DNA from: Pseudomonas fluorescens
GTDB lineage: Bacteria > Pseudomonadota > Gammaproteobacteria > Pseudomonadales > Pseudomonadaceae
Assembly (NCBI RefSeq): GCF_001307155.1
Contig: NZ_CP012830.1
Coordinates: 3,718,501 to 3,782,500, forward strand
Length of the DNA: 64,000 nt
Direction: 5' to 3'
Of the stretch, positions 51,463 to 60,584 are shown in pieces (the first letter of the stretch is position 1; every line of letters starts with the position of its first letter). Under the pieces are notes generated by a model. The model searched no databases, was not told where the DNA came from, and saw only the letters and a program-made list of their open reading frames with translations. Both the position numbers and the translations under genes were made by a program.

Positions 51463-52650
51463 TCAGGGCGCTCTATTGATGCTCTTGCGACTGGCCGCTG
51501 CGGTCACCGCGTAACCGATCAATGCGGCGAGGATCGAGCCGGTGAGAATGCCCATGCGATCCATGCCCGCGTATTCGCTGCTGCCCGGCACAAAGGCCAG
51601 GGAGCCGACAAACAGACTCATGGTGAAACCGATACCGCAAAGGATTGCCACGCCGAGTACCTGGCCCCAATTAGCGCCAGCGGGCAGGGCTGCAATGCCT
51701 ATTTTGACGGCGAGCCAGGTCAGGCCGAAGACACCGACGGTCTTGCCCAGCAGCAAACCGGCAGCAATGCCCATCGGTACGTGGTGGGTGAAGCTCTCAA
51801 GGTTAACGCCAGCCAGTGAAACACCGGCATTGGCGAAAGCGAACAACGGCAGGATACCGAAGGCCACCCAAGGGTGCAGCGCGTGCTCCAGGCTCAGCAA
51901 CGGTGACGGTTCAGCGTTTTTGGTGCGTAGCGGAATGCAGAACGCCAGGGTCACACCGGCCAGCGTGGCGTGGACACCGCTCTTGAGTACACACACCCAT
52001 AGAATCAGGCCAATGATCATGTAGGGGCCGAGCTTGACCACGCCTAGCCGATTCATCGCCACCAGCGCCACCAGACAGGCTGCGGCCAGCATCAACGACA
52101 GCGTCGACAATGCGCCGGAGTAGAAAATCGCGATGACGATGATTGCACCCAGGTCATCGATGATCGCCAGGGTCATCAAAAACAGCTTCAGCGAGACCGG
52201 CACACGCTTGCCCAGCAAGGCGAGCACGCCGAGGGCGAAGGCGATATCAGTGGCCATCGGGATCGCCCAACCACCCAGGGCTGACGGGTTGTCTTTGTTG
52301 AGGAACCAGTAGATCAGCGCCGGCACGACCATGCCGCCGATGGCCGCTGCGCCCGGCAGGACGATCTGCGACGGTTTGGACAGATGGCCTTCAAGGATTT
52401 CGCGTTTGACCTCAAGGCCGATCAACAGGAAGAACATCGCCATCAGGCCGTCGTTGATCCATAACAACAGTGGCTTGGCGATTTTCAGGGCGCCGATCTG
52501 GGCGACCACGGGAGTGTCCAGCAGGCCGTTGTAGAGCCAGGACAGCGGTGAGTTGTTGATGATCAGGGCAAGAGCTGCAGCGGCAATCAATAACAGACCG
52601 CTGGCAGCTTCCAACTGAAAGAAACGCGTGAAAGTGCTACGCAGAGGCAA
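51463..52650 (-). CDS. nhaA: Na+/H+ antiporter NhaA
   Basis: 395 residues. The start is a TTG at 52650 supported by GGAGAG at 52656-52661; an ATG just upstream is in another frame and hits a stop. The conserved twin Asp in LAIIDDLGAI and about 12 helices fit NhaA. It expels Na+ in exchange for protons at alkaline pH. Confidence 0.95.
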   Translation of the reverse strand: MPLRSTFTRFFQLEAASGLLLIAAAALALIINNSPLSWLYNGLLDTPVVAQIGALKIAKPLLLWINDGLMAMFFLLIGLEVKREILEGHLSKPSQIVLPGAAAIGGMVVPALIYWFLNKDNPSALGGWAIPMATDIAFALGVLALLGKRVPVSLKLFLMTLAIIDDLGAIIVIAIFYSGALSTLSLMLAAACLVALVAMNRLGVVKLGPYMIIGLILWVCVLKSGVHATLAGVTLAFCIPLRTKNAEPSPLLSLEHALHPWVAFGILPLFAFANAGVSLAGVNLESFTHHVPMGIAAGLLLGKTVGVFGLTWLAVKIGIAALPAGANWGQVLGVAILCGIGFTMSLFVGSLAFVPGSSEYAGMDRMGILTGSILAALIGYAVTAAASRKSINRAP

Positions 52651-52688
52651 GGTCGCTCTCCATCTATTGATTCAAAAGGTGGACCACC

Positions 52689-52705
52689 CTAACCCGTACG
52701 GTTAG
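52689..52705. promoter_or_regulatory. Palindrome upstream of nhaA
   Basis: CTAACC-CGTAC-GGTTAG, perfect 6-bp arms, 39 nt upstream of the nhaA start. Could be an operator for nhaA or the divergent gene; no regulator identified. Confidence 0.45.
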
Positions 52706-52719
52706 TTGTTAAAACAAAA

Positions 52720-52741
52720 GTTATATTCTTTTTTGTTATAT
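52720..52741 (+). promoter_or_regulatory. AT-rich direct repeat upstream of the cysteine-synthase-like gene
   Basis: GTTATAT at 52720-52726 repeated at 52735-52741, separated by a T-rich 8-nt spacer. AT-rich TTATA motifs of this kind precede CysB/Cbl-controlled sulfur genes in pseudomonads, and the gene downstream is cysteine-related. Assignment is a guess. Confidence 0.35.
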
Positions 52742-52933
52742 GCCGTTACAACGATGTCTCCCGGGCCCGGCCTGAGCCTAGCAGTTGGTTGGCGTATTGG
52801 GCCTCAGCTGTACCTGTGCGTTATGTGGGTTTTTTCCTAAGCTTGTTGATTGAGCCTTCCGACAAGGTCAATCCATTGCCTGTTGTCACCGCCAGGTTTC
52901 CTTATGCCTATTCGATTCAATGAGAAAAAGACC

Positions 52934-54028
52934 ATGAGCGACAACCGTCAGTGGGCTCGCGAAGCCATCCGGATCATCGAAGCCGACTTCCAGCGCAGCG
53001 CTGATACGCACCTGATCCCTTTGCCACTGCCGGGATTGCCGGGCATCGAGTTGTATTTCAAGGATGAGTCCAGTCATCCCACCGGTAGCCTCAAGCATCG
53101 GTTGGCGCGCTCACTGTTCCTTTATGCGCTGTGTAATGGCTGGCTCAAGCCTGGGGCGCCGGTGATCGAGGCGTCCAGCGGCTCGACGGCGATCTCCGAG
53201 GCGTATTTCGCGCGCTTGCTCGGTTTGCCGTTCATTGCAGTGATGCCGGCCACGACCTCTCGGGAAAAAATTGCGCAAATCGAGTTCTACGGTGGCAAAA
53301 GCCATCTGGTGCAGGATCCGACACAGATCTACGCCGAGTCCGAGCGCTTGGCCCGGGAACACGACGGCCATTTCATCGACCAGTTCACCTATGCCGAGCG
53401 TGCCACTGACTGGCGAGCCAACAACAACATTGCCGAGTCGATCTTTCAGCAGATGCGTTTCGAACGTCATCCTGAACCGAGCTGGCTGATTTCCAGCCCT
53501 GGCACCGGCGGTACGACGGCCACTCTGGGGCGCTACGTGCGTTATCGCCAGCATTGCACCCGCGTGTTGTGTGCCGATGCCGAGCGTTCGGTGTTCTTCG
53601 AGTACTACCAGACCGGCGATGCGAGCTTGCGTCTGGATTGCGGTTCGCGGATCGAAGGCATTGGCCGGCCGCGGGTCGAGGCGTCGTTCTTGCCTAAGGT
53701 CATCGATGCGATGGTCAAGGTGCCGGATGCGTTGTCGCTGGCGGCCATGCATTATTTGGCGCAGCGTCTGGGCCGGCATGTGGGAGGCTCGAGCGGGACC
53801 AACCTGATTGGCGCCTTGATGGCGGGGCAGCAGATGGTGGCAGCGGGGGAGAGTGGCTCGATCGTGGCGATTCTGTGTGATGGCGGCGAACGCTACGCGA
53901 CCACCTATTACGATCAGGACTGGCTGAAGGCTCAGGGGTATGAGCTGAGTGGACTGATCGCGGCCGTTGTGGGCAGTGCCGAGCGCGGTGAGCCGCTGCC
54001 GACCAGCGTGTTGCGCGCCGGTATCTAA
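52934..54028 (+). CDS. PLP-dependent cysteine synthase/desulfhydrase-like enzyme
   Basis: 364 residues from ATG 52934; ATG 52904 is an alternative. PLP Lys in GSLKHRLA (about residue 52), ASSGSTAISEAY for the substrate loop, SPGTGGTTATLG for phosphate binding. Closer to L-cysteine desulfhydrase (Cds1-like) than to CysK/CysM because of its length and the C-terminal extension (GERYATTYYDQDWL). May make or degrade cysteine. Confidence 0.82.
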   Translation: MSDNRQWAREAIRIIEADFQRSADTHLIPLPLPGLPGIELYFKDESSHPTGSLKHRLARSLFLYALCNGWLKPGAPVIEASSGSTAISEAYFARLLGLPFIAVMPATTSREKIAQIEFYGGKSHLVQDPTQIYAESERLAREHDGHFIDQFTYAERATDWRANNNIAESIFQQMRFERHPEPSWLISSPGTGGTTATLGRYVRYRQHCTRVLCADAERSVFFEYYQTGDASLRLDCGSRIEGIGRPRVEASFLPKVIDAMVKVPDALSLAAMHYLAQRLGRHVGGSSGTNLIGALMAGQQMVAAGESGSIVAILCDGGERYATTYYDQDWLKAQGYELSGLIAAVVGSAERGEPLPTSVLRAGI

Positions 54029-54044
54029 AACCAGGCACTGTCCC

Positions 54045-54135
54045 CGTAGGAGCAAGGCTTGCCTGCGATGAACGATAATGCGGTCTTACGGGAAGACCGC
54101 GTCAACTTCATCGCGGGCAAGCCTTGCTCCTACAG
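54045..54135. repeat. REP pair, GTAGGAGCAAGGCTTGCC family
   Basis: Inverted units CGTAGGAGCAAGGCTTGCC and GGCAAGCCTTGCTCCTACAG with the central GATGAACGATAATGCGG segment, between convergent genes. Confidence 0.9.
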
Positions 54136-54143
54136 GGTTTCGG

Positions 54144-55757
54144 TCAGGCCTCGATGCCGAGAATATCCCGCGCCACCGCTTCGGCAATGCGAATACCATC
54201 GACACCCGCCGACAGGATCCCACCGGCATAACCGGCGCCTTCACCGGCCGGGAACAGGCCTTTGACGTTCAGGCTCTGCATCGACTCGTTACGGGTGATC
54301 CGCAGCGGCGAAGAGGTGCGGGTTTCGATTCCGGTCAGCACCGCGTCGTGCAGCGAGTAGCCGCGAATCTGCTTCTCGAAGGCCGGTAAGGCTTCACGAA
54401 TGGCGTCGATGGCAAACGCCGGCAACGCCAGCGCCAGATCGCCCAGTGCAACCCCGGGTTTGTAGGAGGGTTCGACGCTGCCCAGCGCCGTCGACGGCTT
54501 GCCTGCGATGAAATCGCCGACCAGTTGCGCCGGTGCTTCGTAGTTGCTGCCACCCAGCACAAAGGCGTGGGACTCCAGACGCTCCTGCAACTCGATCCCG
54601 GCCAATGGGCCACCCGGATAGTCGACTTCCGGGGTGATGCCCACAACAATCCCGGAGTTCGCGTTACGTTCGTTACGCGAATACTGGCTCATGCCGTTGG
54701 TCACCACGCGATTCGGCTCGGAAGTCGCCGCCACCACGGTGCCGCCCGGGCACATGCAGAAGCTGTAGACCGAACGACCGTTCTTGGCGTGGTGCACCAG
54801 TTTGTAGTCGGCGGCACCGAGTTTCGGGTGACCGGCGTATTTGCCCAGGCGCGCGCTGTCGATCAGCGATTGCGGGTGTTCGATACGGAAACCTACCGAA
54901 AACGGCTTGGCTTCCATGAACACGCCACGACCGTGGAGCATGCGGAAGGTGTCGCGGGCGCTGTGGCCGAGGGCAAGAATCACGTGTTTCGAGTGGATCT
55001 GTTCGCCGCTGGCGAGCCCGATACCGGTTAACTGGCCGTCTTCGATCAGCACGTCAGTGACTTTTTGCTGGAAGCGTACTTCACCGCCCAGCGCACGAAT
55101 CTGCTCACGCATGTTTTCGACGACGCCCGTCAGACGGAACGTACCGATGTGCGGTTTGCTGACGTAGAGGATCTCTTCCGGCGCGCCGGCCTTGACGAAT
55201 TCGTGCAGGACTTTGCGGCCATGGTGCTTGGGATCCTTGATCTGGCTGTACAGCTTGCCGTCAGAGAATGTCCCCGCGCCGCCTTCACCGAATTGCACGT
55301 TGGACTCAGGATTCAGCACGCTTTTGCGCCACAGACCCCAGGTGTCCTTGGTGCGCTGACGCACTTCTGTGCCGCGCTCAAGAATGATCGGCTTGAAGCC
55401 CATCTGCGCCAGCAGCAGCCCGGCGAAAATCCCGCACGGGCCGAAACCGACCACGATCGGCCGTTGGCTCAGATCCTGCGGAGCCTGGCCAACGACCTTG
55501 TAGCTGACATCCGGTGCCGCATTGACGTTACGGTCATCGGCGAATTTGTGCAGCAATTTCGCCTCATCGCGCACGCTAAGGTCGATGGTGTAGATGAAGC
55601 ACAGTTCGGAAGATTTTTTGCGCGCGTCGTAGCTGCGCTTGAACAAGGTGAAATCGAGCAGGTCATCACTGGCGATGCCCAGGCGCTGCACGATGGCTGG
55701 CCGCAGGTCTTCTTCGGGATGGTCGATCGGCAGCTTGAGTTCGGTGATTCGTAACAT
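54144..55757 (-). CDS. FAD-dependent oxidoreductase (COG2509 type)
   Basis: 537 residues from ATG 55757. A ferredoxin-like N-terminal domain (1-95) precedes FAD-binding GFGPCGIFAGLLLAQMG (about 103-119). Further motifs: GEGGAGTFSDGKLY, ILALGHSARDTF and C-terminal GLFPAGEGAGYAGGI. A conserved family of uncharacterised dehydrogenases. Substrate unknown. Confidence 0.85.
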   Translation of the reverse strand: MLRITELKLPIDHPEEDLRPAIVQRLGIASDDLLDFTLFKRSYDARKKSSELCFIYTIDLSVRDEAKLLHKFADDRNVNAAPDVSYKVVGQAPQDLSQRPIVVGFGPCGIFAGLLLAQMGFKPIILERGTEVRQRTKDTWGLWRKSVLNPESNVQFGEGGAGTFSDGKLYSQIKDPKHHGRKVLHEFVKAGAPEEILYVSKPHIGTFRLTGVVENMREQIRALGGEVRFQQKVTDVLIEDGQLTGIGLASGEQIHSKHVILALGHSARDTFRMLHGRGVFMEAKPFSVGFRIEHPQSLIDSARLGKYAGHPKLGAADYKLVHHAKNGRSVYSFCMCPGGTVVAATSEPNRVVTNGMSQYSRNERNANSGIVVGITPEVDYPGGPLAGIELQERLESHAFVLGGSNYEAPAQLVGDFIAGKPSTALGSVEPSYKPGVALGDLALALPAFAIDAIREALPAFEKQIRGYSLHDAVLTGIETRTSSPLRITRNESMQSLNVKGLFPAGEGAGYAGGILSAGVDGIRIAEAVARDILGIEA

Positions 55758-55868
55758 GACAGGGTCCGGTTCGCGGGGGCGCACAACTGCGCCAAAGGCG
55801 TTTCACAAACGGGCGATTATAAGCCTCAACGGCCCGTTCCGGTGAGGCTAAAACAGCATCCTGTCGAA

Positions 55869-56543
55869 TCAGTCGTTACGTGAGCCGCCGAAATACGCGC
55901 AGCCACGTTGTACCTGGCCGTTGACCCGCAACTCGGCGCTCATGAATTGAACGCTGCCACGGGTGCTGTCGACGCAGCGTTGTGGTGCGATCCAGAGTTC
56001 AACGTGTTGGTCATTGGCTTCGCTACTGAGGCTGAAACGCCCGTCACCGAGTTGTTCTTCCAGAAACGGCAAGGCCAACGCTGGCTGGCCGGCGCGCTCG
56101 ATCACCATGCCCTTGGTGTTGACCTTGACGTTCCAGTCGGGCGTAGTGCCGCTGGCACGCAGGATCAGCCGCTGGAAGTTGGGGTCTTCACAGGCCGCGC
56201 TCGAGCGCTCGACGCGGTATAGCTGCTGCACGTCGAACTGGGCAGCCGCATCAGCTGATTTGCCAGTGGCAACCCGGCCGCGCACGTCAGCGAAAATCTT
56301 GTGCTGCGCGCCCGCCAGCGTTGCAGCTTCCTGCAGGATGCTGGTGCTGCCGGTGTCATTGACGACATACAGCTTGTTTTCCTGGCACGGCTGAAACATC
56401 AGCTTGCCGTTGGCCATGCTGAGTTCGCCCTGCATGCGGGACAGGCCCGCCATGGACGGTTTCTCAGGCTGGCTCTGCAGCAACTGGCAACCGGCGAATA
56501 CAGGAAGCAGGGCGACAAACATCAGGGAACGGGCAGCACGCAT
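55869..56543 (-). CDS. COG3650-type lipoprotein
   Basis: 224 residues from ATG 56543. Lipobox FAGC (Cys19). Central domain QGELSMANGKLMFQPCQE and C-terminal domain QRCVDSTRGSVQFMSAELRVNGQ, with a GCAYFGG ending seen in COG3650/NlpE-like proteins. Envelope function not known. Confidence 0.75.
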   Translation of the reverse strand: MRAARSLMFVALLPVFAGCQLLQSQPEKPSMAGLSRMQGELSMANGKLMFQPCQENKLYVVNDTGSTSILQEAATLAGAQHKIFADVRGRVATGKSADAAAQFDVQQLYRVERSSAACEDPNFQRLILRASGTTPDWNVKVNTKGMVIERAGQPALALPFLEEQLGDGRFSLSSEANDQHVELWIAPQRCVDSTRGSVQFMSAELRVNGQVQRGCAYFGGSRND

Positions 56544-56637
56544 CGTTGGGTCTCCAGACAAGTGCCGCCACGTTACTCAGGCTGACCGCTCATCACAACC
56601 CTGCAGTGCACCTGCCCTCCTGTAAAACGCCTTGCTC

Positions 56638-57237
56638 TCAGCCGACGTTGTAGATCTGGCCAGTCTGCAGGCCTTCCACACTTTTCGCGTAGGCCAGCGC
56701 CACATCGGCGGCTGGGACCGGTTTGAATCCGCGGAAGTACGGTGCGTAGCTGCCCATGGCTTCAACCAGTACGTTAGGGCTGACCGAGTTGATCCGCAGA
56801 CCGCGTGGCAACTCTATCGCTGCCGCACGGACGAAACTGTCCAAGGCGCCGTTGACCATCGACGCCGAGCTGCCGGTACGAATCGGATCGTGGCTGAGAA
56901 TGCCGGTGGTGAAGGTGAACGACGCACCGTCGTTGGCGAAATCCCGGCCGATCAACAGCAGATTGACCTGGCCCATCAGCTTGTCTCGCAAGCCCAGTTC
57001 GAAGTCTTTTTCAGTCATGTTCGCCAGCGGTACGAAGTTGACGCTGCCGGCGGCGCAGATCAGTGCATCGAATTTGCCGGTCTGTTCGAACAGCTTGTGG
57101 ATCGAGGCGCTGTCACTGATATCGACCTGGAAGTCACCACTCTTGCGACCGATACGAATGATTTTGTGGCGCTGGGACAGTTCCCGGTCAATGGCCGAGC
57201 CGACAGTGCCGGAGGCTCCAATCAAAAGAATTTTCAT
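56638..57237 (-). CDS. Atypical short-chain dehydrogenase (SDR7-like)
   Basis: 199 residues from ATG 57237. Glycine-rich NAD(P) motif GASGTVGSAI at 7-16. The catalytic Tyr-x3-Lys is missing: the region reads SSASMVNGALDSF. This is typical of atypical SDR7 proteins, whose enzymatic role is unclear. Divergent from a LysR regulator with 104 nt between starts, which suggests control by it. Confidence 0.88.
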   Translation of the reverse strand: MKILLIGASGTVGSAIDRELSQRHKIIRIGRKSGDFQVDISDSASIHKLFEQTGKFDALICAAGSVNFVPLANMTEKDFELGLRDKLMGQVNLLLIGRDFANDGASFTFTTGILSHDPIRTGSSASMVNGALDSFVRAAAIELPRGLRINSVSPNVLVEAMGSYAPYFRGFKPVPAADVALAYAKSVEGLQTGQIYNVG

Positions 57238-57341
57238 CGTGCGAATCCTCAAGTGGGTGAATGTGGTTTCAGTTTAGTGTGGTTTTTTTTATTGATAAGC
57301 GTGCTAATGGGCAACCTTTGGTTTTCAAATGGAAACAATCC

Positions 57342-58250
57342 ATGAGCGAAATGGATGATCTGGCGGCGTTTGCAGTGTTGATCGAGGCCGGCAGTTTCAC
57401 GCTGGCAGCGCAGCAACTGGGGTGTAGCAAGGGGCAGTTGTCCAAGCGCATCAGTCAGCTGGAAACACGTTTCAGCGTAGTGCTGTTGCAGCGAACCACA
57501 CGGCGTTTGAGCCTGACAGCCGCTGGTGCAGCATTGTTGCCGCAAGCGCAGGCGCTGGTGATTCAGGTAGAGCGGGCGCGACAGGCCCTGGCACGCTTGA
57601 AGGACGACATGGCAGGGCCGATTCGGATGACGGTCCCGGTGTCGTTGGGGGAGACTTTTTTCGATGGGTTGCTGCTGGAGTTTTCCCGAGAGTACCCCGA
57701 CGTGCAGATCGAACTTGAGCTGAACAACAGTTACCGCGACTTGTCGCGGGACGGGTTCGATCTGGCGATTCGTTCAGAGGTGGCCAACGACGAGCGAATG
57801 GTCGCCAAACCACTGTTGGCCTGGCACGAGATGACCTGCGCCAGCCCGGCTTATCTTGAGCAGTTTGGTGAGCCGCAGACGCCGGCGGACCTGGCCGATC
57901 ATCGTTGCCTGCTCAACAGCCATTACAGCGGCCGGGAAGAGTGGTTGTATCACCAGCAACATGAACTGTTGCGGGTGCGGGTCTCGGGACCGTTCGCCAG
58001 CAACCACTACAACCTGCTGAAGAAGGCTGCGCTTGCCCATGCGGGGATTGCGCGCCTGCCTTCTTACTTGCTCCAGGCTGAATTGGCCGATGGCCGTTTG
58101 CGCTGGCTGCTGCGCGACTATCAGACCCGCAGCATGCCGATGTATCTGGTGCATCCGTATCAGGGCGGCTTGCCCAAGCGCACGCAGGTATTGGCCGACT
58201 ACCTGATGAGGTGGTTCAAGCGCAGCGGCGAAGCACTGGATCGGCTGTAG
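57342..58250 (+). CDS. LysR-type transcriptional regulator
   Basis: 302 residues from ATG 57342. N-terminal HTH (FTLAAQQLGCSKGQLSKRISQLE) and C-terminal effector domain of the CrgA/AaeR-like group (PIRMTVPVSLGETFFDGLL). Divergent from the SDR gene, its probable target. Its stop codon lies inside a long inverted repeat. Confidence 0.9.
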   Translation: MSEMDDLAAFAVLIEAGSFTLAAQQLGCSKGQLSKRISQLETRFSVVLLQRTTRRLSLTAAGAALLPQAQALVIQVERARQALARLKDDMAGPIRMTVPVSLGETFFDGLLLEFSREYPDVQIELELNNSYRDLSRDGFDLAIRSEVANDERMVAKPLLAWHEMTCASPAYLEQFGEPQTPADLADHRCLLNSHYSGREEWLYHQQHELLRVRVSGPFASNHYNLLKKAALAHAGIARLPSYLLQAELADGRLRWLLRDYQTRSMPMYLVHPYQGGLPKRTQVLADYLMRWFKRSGEALDRL

Positions 58251-58383
58251 CAGCTGCCGAGCCAGCGAGGCTGCGTCCGAGGACGAAGTCCTCGCAAATC
58301 CTGAACATGCAATTTATCTGAAAGAGCGCGTCGTCTGATGTACGAGCGCTTCGCACTCGAACGCAGCCTTCGGCAGCTGCTAC
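58247..58383. repeat. Long inverted repeat with GTAGCAGCTGCCGA arms
   Basis: Perfect 14-nt arms 58247-58260 and 58370-58383 (extended by GAGGCTGCG/CGCAGCCTTC with mismatches) with inner small palindromes. This differs from the two main REP families here. The left arm overlaps the LysR stop. I recall it as another P. fluorescens intergenic repeat. Confidence 0.8.
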
Positions 58384-58389
58384 ACGGGC

Positions 58390-58902
58390 TTAGCGTTTGG
58401 CGGCGTAATGTTTGGCGATCAGGTGATCGATCGACAGCATGCCCGGACCTCTGGCCATCAGGTACAGCAGAACGGCCGCCCAGGTGCCGTGAGTCGGGTA
58501 GGCGTCCGGGTAGACAAAGGTCTGAATGGTCAGCGTCATCCCCAGTAGCGCCAGGGCCGAGAAACGTGTGGCGAAGCCGACGAGGATCAGCATCGGGAAG
58601 AAATGCTCGGCGAAGGCCGCCATGTGCGCCGCCAGTTCCGGGGACAGCAGCGGCACATGGTATTCGCTTTGGAACAACGGAATGGTCGAGTCCGCGAGGT
58701 GCGGAATTCCGAGCTGGAAGGTGCCGTCGAGCAGGTCGATGGCCAGGCCTTCGACCTTGGTTTGCCCGGACTTCCAGAACACCGCGGCAATGGAGAAACG
58801 TGCAACGAAGGCGATCAGGCTGTGGGGGATTTTCTCGAACAGTTCGATGATCCGTTCGATCAAGTGGGTGATTGCGTTCGGGTGTTCGGTGCGGGTGTTC
58901 AT
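58390..58902 (-). CDS. DoxX-family membrane protein (BufD-like)
   Basis: 170 residues from ATG 58902, overlapping the DUF2063 gene as ATGA. Four helices, with DoxX features FVARFSIAAVFWKSGQTKVEG and HFFPMLILVGFATRF. Last gene of the bufferin-type operon; in related operons this DoxX protein (BufD) is an accessory membrane component, perhaps redox-related. Confidence 0.88.
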   Translation of the reverse strand: MNTRTEHPNAITHLIERIIELFEKIPHSLIAFVARFSIAAVFWKSGQTKVEGLAIDLLDGTFQLGIPHLADSTIPLFQSEYHVPLLSPELAAHMAAFAEHFFPMLILVGFATRFSALALLGMTLTIQTFVYPDAYPTHGTWAAVLLYLMARGPGMLSIDHLIAKHYAAKR

Positions 58903-59672
58903 GGCGATACCTTGTCGTGTTGCAAGTGGATGATGGCGTTGTGGCCGATCAGCAGCGCCAGGCACTGACTCGGGTCGAACGGCGGTGCAGCGTTCAGGGC
59001 ATCGGCGACCGCTTGCCCCAGAGGGTGGTTTTTTTGCAGGCTGTGGATGAAGGTCGCAGTGCCGACATCGATCGCAAAGACCTCGACCTCCAGGCCATTG
59101 CGCAGCACCAGTGCGTTTTGCGGGTGATACGGCTCAAGGTTCCGGGGCGGTATGTCAGTCTGGTGGGCAGCCCATAGCGCAACGGTGGCGTACGGCGAAC
59201 TCAGCGTGAACGTTGAGGGATGCAGATGAATGTGTAGCTGTGCGAGCGCTTCGGGAGCAGCCAGCGCAGCAGCAATCTGTGCAGGCTCGACGGCATTGGC
59301 ATCCGCTGCGTGATAGGCCATTACCCGCAAGCGTTCCAGGCGCGCAACATCTGCGAGGTACGGCACTGAAGCGGCCGGCGCAAAGTGCTCGATGAAACTG
59401 GCGAAGTCACTGCCGTAGTCGTTGATCAGCGCACTGGTCGGTGGGAAGTCCCGCACATAAAATCGGGCCATGGCCCGGAAGAACTCATCACCGACCAACT
59501 GCGAAACCACCGGATAGCTGTCGGTCAAGGCGTTGATCAACGAGCTCTGCACGTTGTTGCGGTACACCGCGAAGCGGCTATCCGGGTCTGCGCCGTCGGC
59601 GCTGAACAAACCGTCAGGGCAGGGCTGTCGAGGATCAAGCAGGGCGGCGGCGAAATAGGCTTGAGTATTCAT
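58899..59672 (-). CDS. DUF2063 partner protein (HvfC/BufC-like)
   Basis: 257 residues from ATG 59672, overlapping the MNIO gene stop (ATGA). N-terminal DUF2063 domain (SRFAVYRNNVQSSLINALTDSYPVV) and a less conserved C-terminal half. In HvfB-HvfC and BufB-BufC pairs this protein binds the precursor leader and assists the MNIO enzyme. Confidence 0.9.
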   Translation of the reverse strand: MNTQAYFAAALLDPRQPCPDGLFSADGADPDSRFAVYRNNVQSSLINALTDSYPVVSQLVGDEFFRAMARFYVRDFPPTSALINDYGSDFASFIEHFAPAASVPYLADVARLERLRVMAYHAADANAVEPAQIAAALAAPEALAQLHIHLHPSTFTLSSPYATVALWAAHQTDIPPRNLEPYHPQNALVLRNGLEVEVFAIDVGTATFIHSLQKNHPLGQAVADALNAAPPFDPSQCLALLIGHNAIIHLQHDKVSP

Positions 59673-60562
59673 CGGTGAACCTCGGTGTAACCCAGCAATT
59701 CATCGGCCTGACGGGCCTCGGCGAGCAGCACGGAAAATGCCGGCACCTGATTGTCGCGCTCAATCAGCGTGGCCACCGGCCCGACGCGCTCAAGAACTTG
59801 CGTATACAGCGTCCACACAGCGTTATCGATGGGGGCACCGTGATCGTCGAGCAGCAGGCGATCGCCGAGGCTGTCAGTGTCTTCGGCAAATCCGGCCAGA
59901 TGGATCTCGCCCACGGCATGCAACGGCAGTGCGTCGATGTAGGCCAAGGGATCGCGCTGATGATTGATGCAAGAGACGTAGACGTTGTTCACATCCAGCA
60001 GCAAGCCGCAGCCGGTGCGGCGAATGACGTCAGTGATGAAGCAGGCTTCTTCCATGCCGGAGTGCTGGAACTGTAAGTAAGTCGCCGGGTTTTCCAGCAG
60101 CATGGGGCGTTTCAGATGCTGCTGGACCTGGTCGATATGCTCGCAGACACGCTGCAGTGTCGACTCGTTATAGGCCAATGGAAGCAGGTCATTGAGAAAC
60201 ACCGGGCCGTGGCTCGACCAGGCCAGGTGTTCGGAAAAGGATTGGGGTTGATAGCGTTCGATCAGTTTGGCGAGCCGGGCAAGGTGTTCGGAGTTCAGCG
60301 GGCCTTCGCCGCCGATCGATAGACCGACGCCATGCAGCGACAGCGGATACTGCTCGCGGATCAAACCCAGGTAATGATGAAACGGGCCGCCGGCCACCAT
60401 ATAGTTTTCGGCGTGGACTTCGAAGAAACCGATGTCCGGGCGAGTATCGAGTACTGCGCCGAAGTGCTCGGTCTTGAGCCCCAGCCCCGCGCGGGGCGGG
60501 AGCTCGGACGCCAATGCCTGAGTGTGAGGATGTACGTTGTGCAGCGCTGAAGTGGTCATCAT
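59669..60562 (-). CDS. DUF692 multinuclear non-haem iron oxidase (MNIO; HvfB/BufB-like)
   Basis: 297 residues from ATG 60562; the next codon is also ATG. A TIM-barrel DUF692 enzyme: metal-ligand segments FFEVHAENY, SLHGVGLSIG, LLENPATYL, LLLDVNNVYVS, EIHLAGF and TLIERDN are intact. MNIOs use two or three iron ions to oxidise Cys side chains in RiPP precursors, giving thiooxazole or oxazolone groups. The precursor gene is 22 nt upstream. Confidence 0.93.
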   Translation of the reverse strand: MMTTSALHNVHPHTQALASELPPRAGLGLKTEHFGAVLDTRPDIGFFEVHAENYMVAGGPFHHYLGLIREQYPLSLHGVGLSIGGEGPLNSEHLARLAKLIERYQPQSFSEHLAWSSHGPVFLNDLLPLAYNESTLQRVCEHIDQVQQHLKRPMLLENPATYLQFQHSGMEEACFITDVIRRTGCGLLLDVNNVYVSCINHQRDPLAYIDALPLHAVGEIHLAGFAEDTDSLGDRLLLDDHGAPIDNAVWTLYTQVLERVGPVATLIERDNQVPAFSVLLAEARQADELLGYTEVHR

Positions 60563-60584
60563 CAACACTCAGGCAGAGGAGGGA

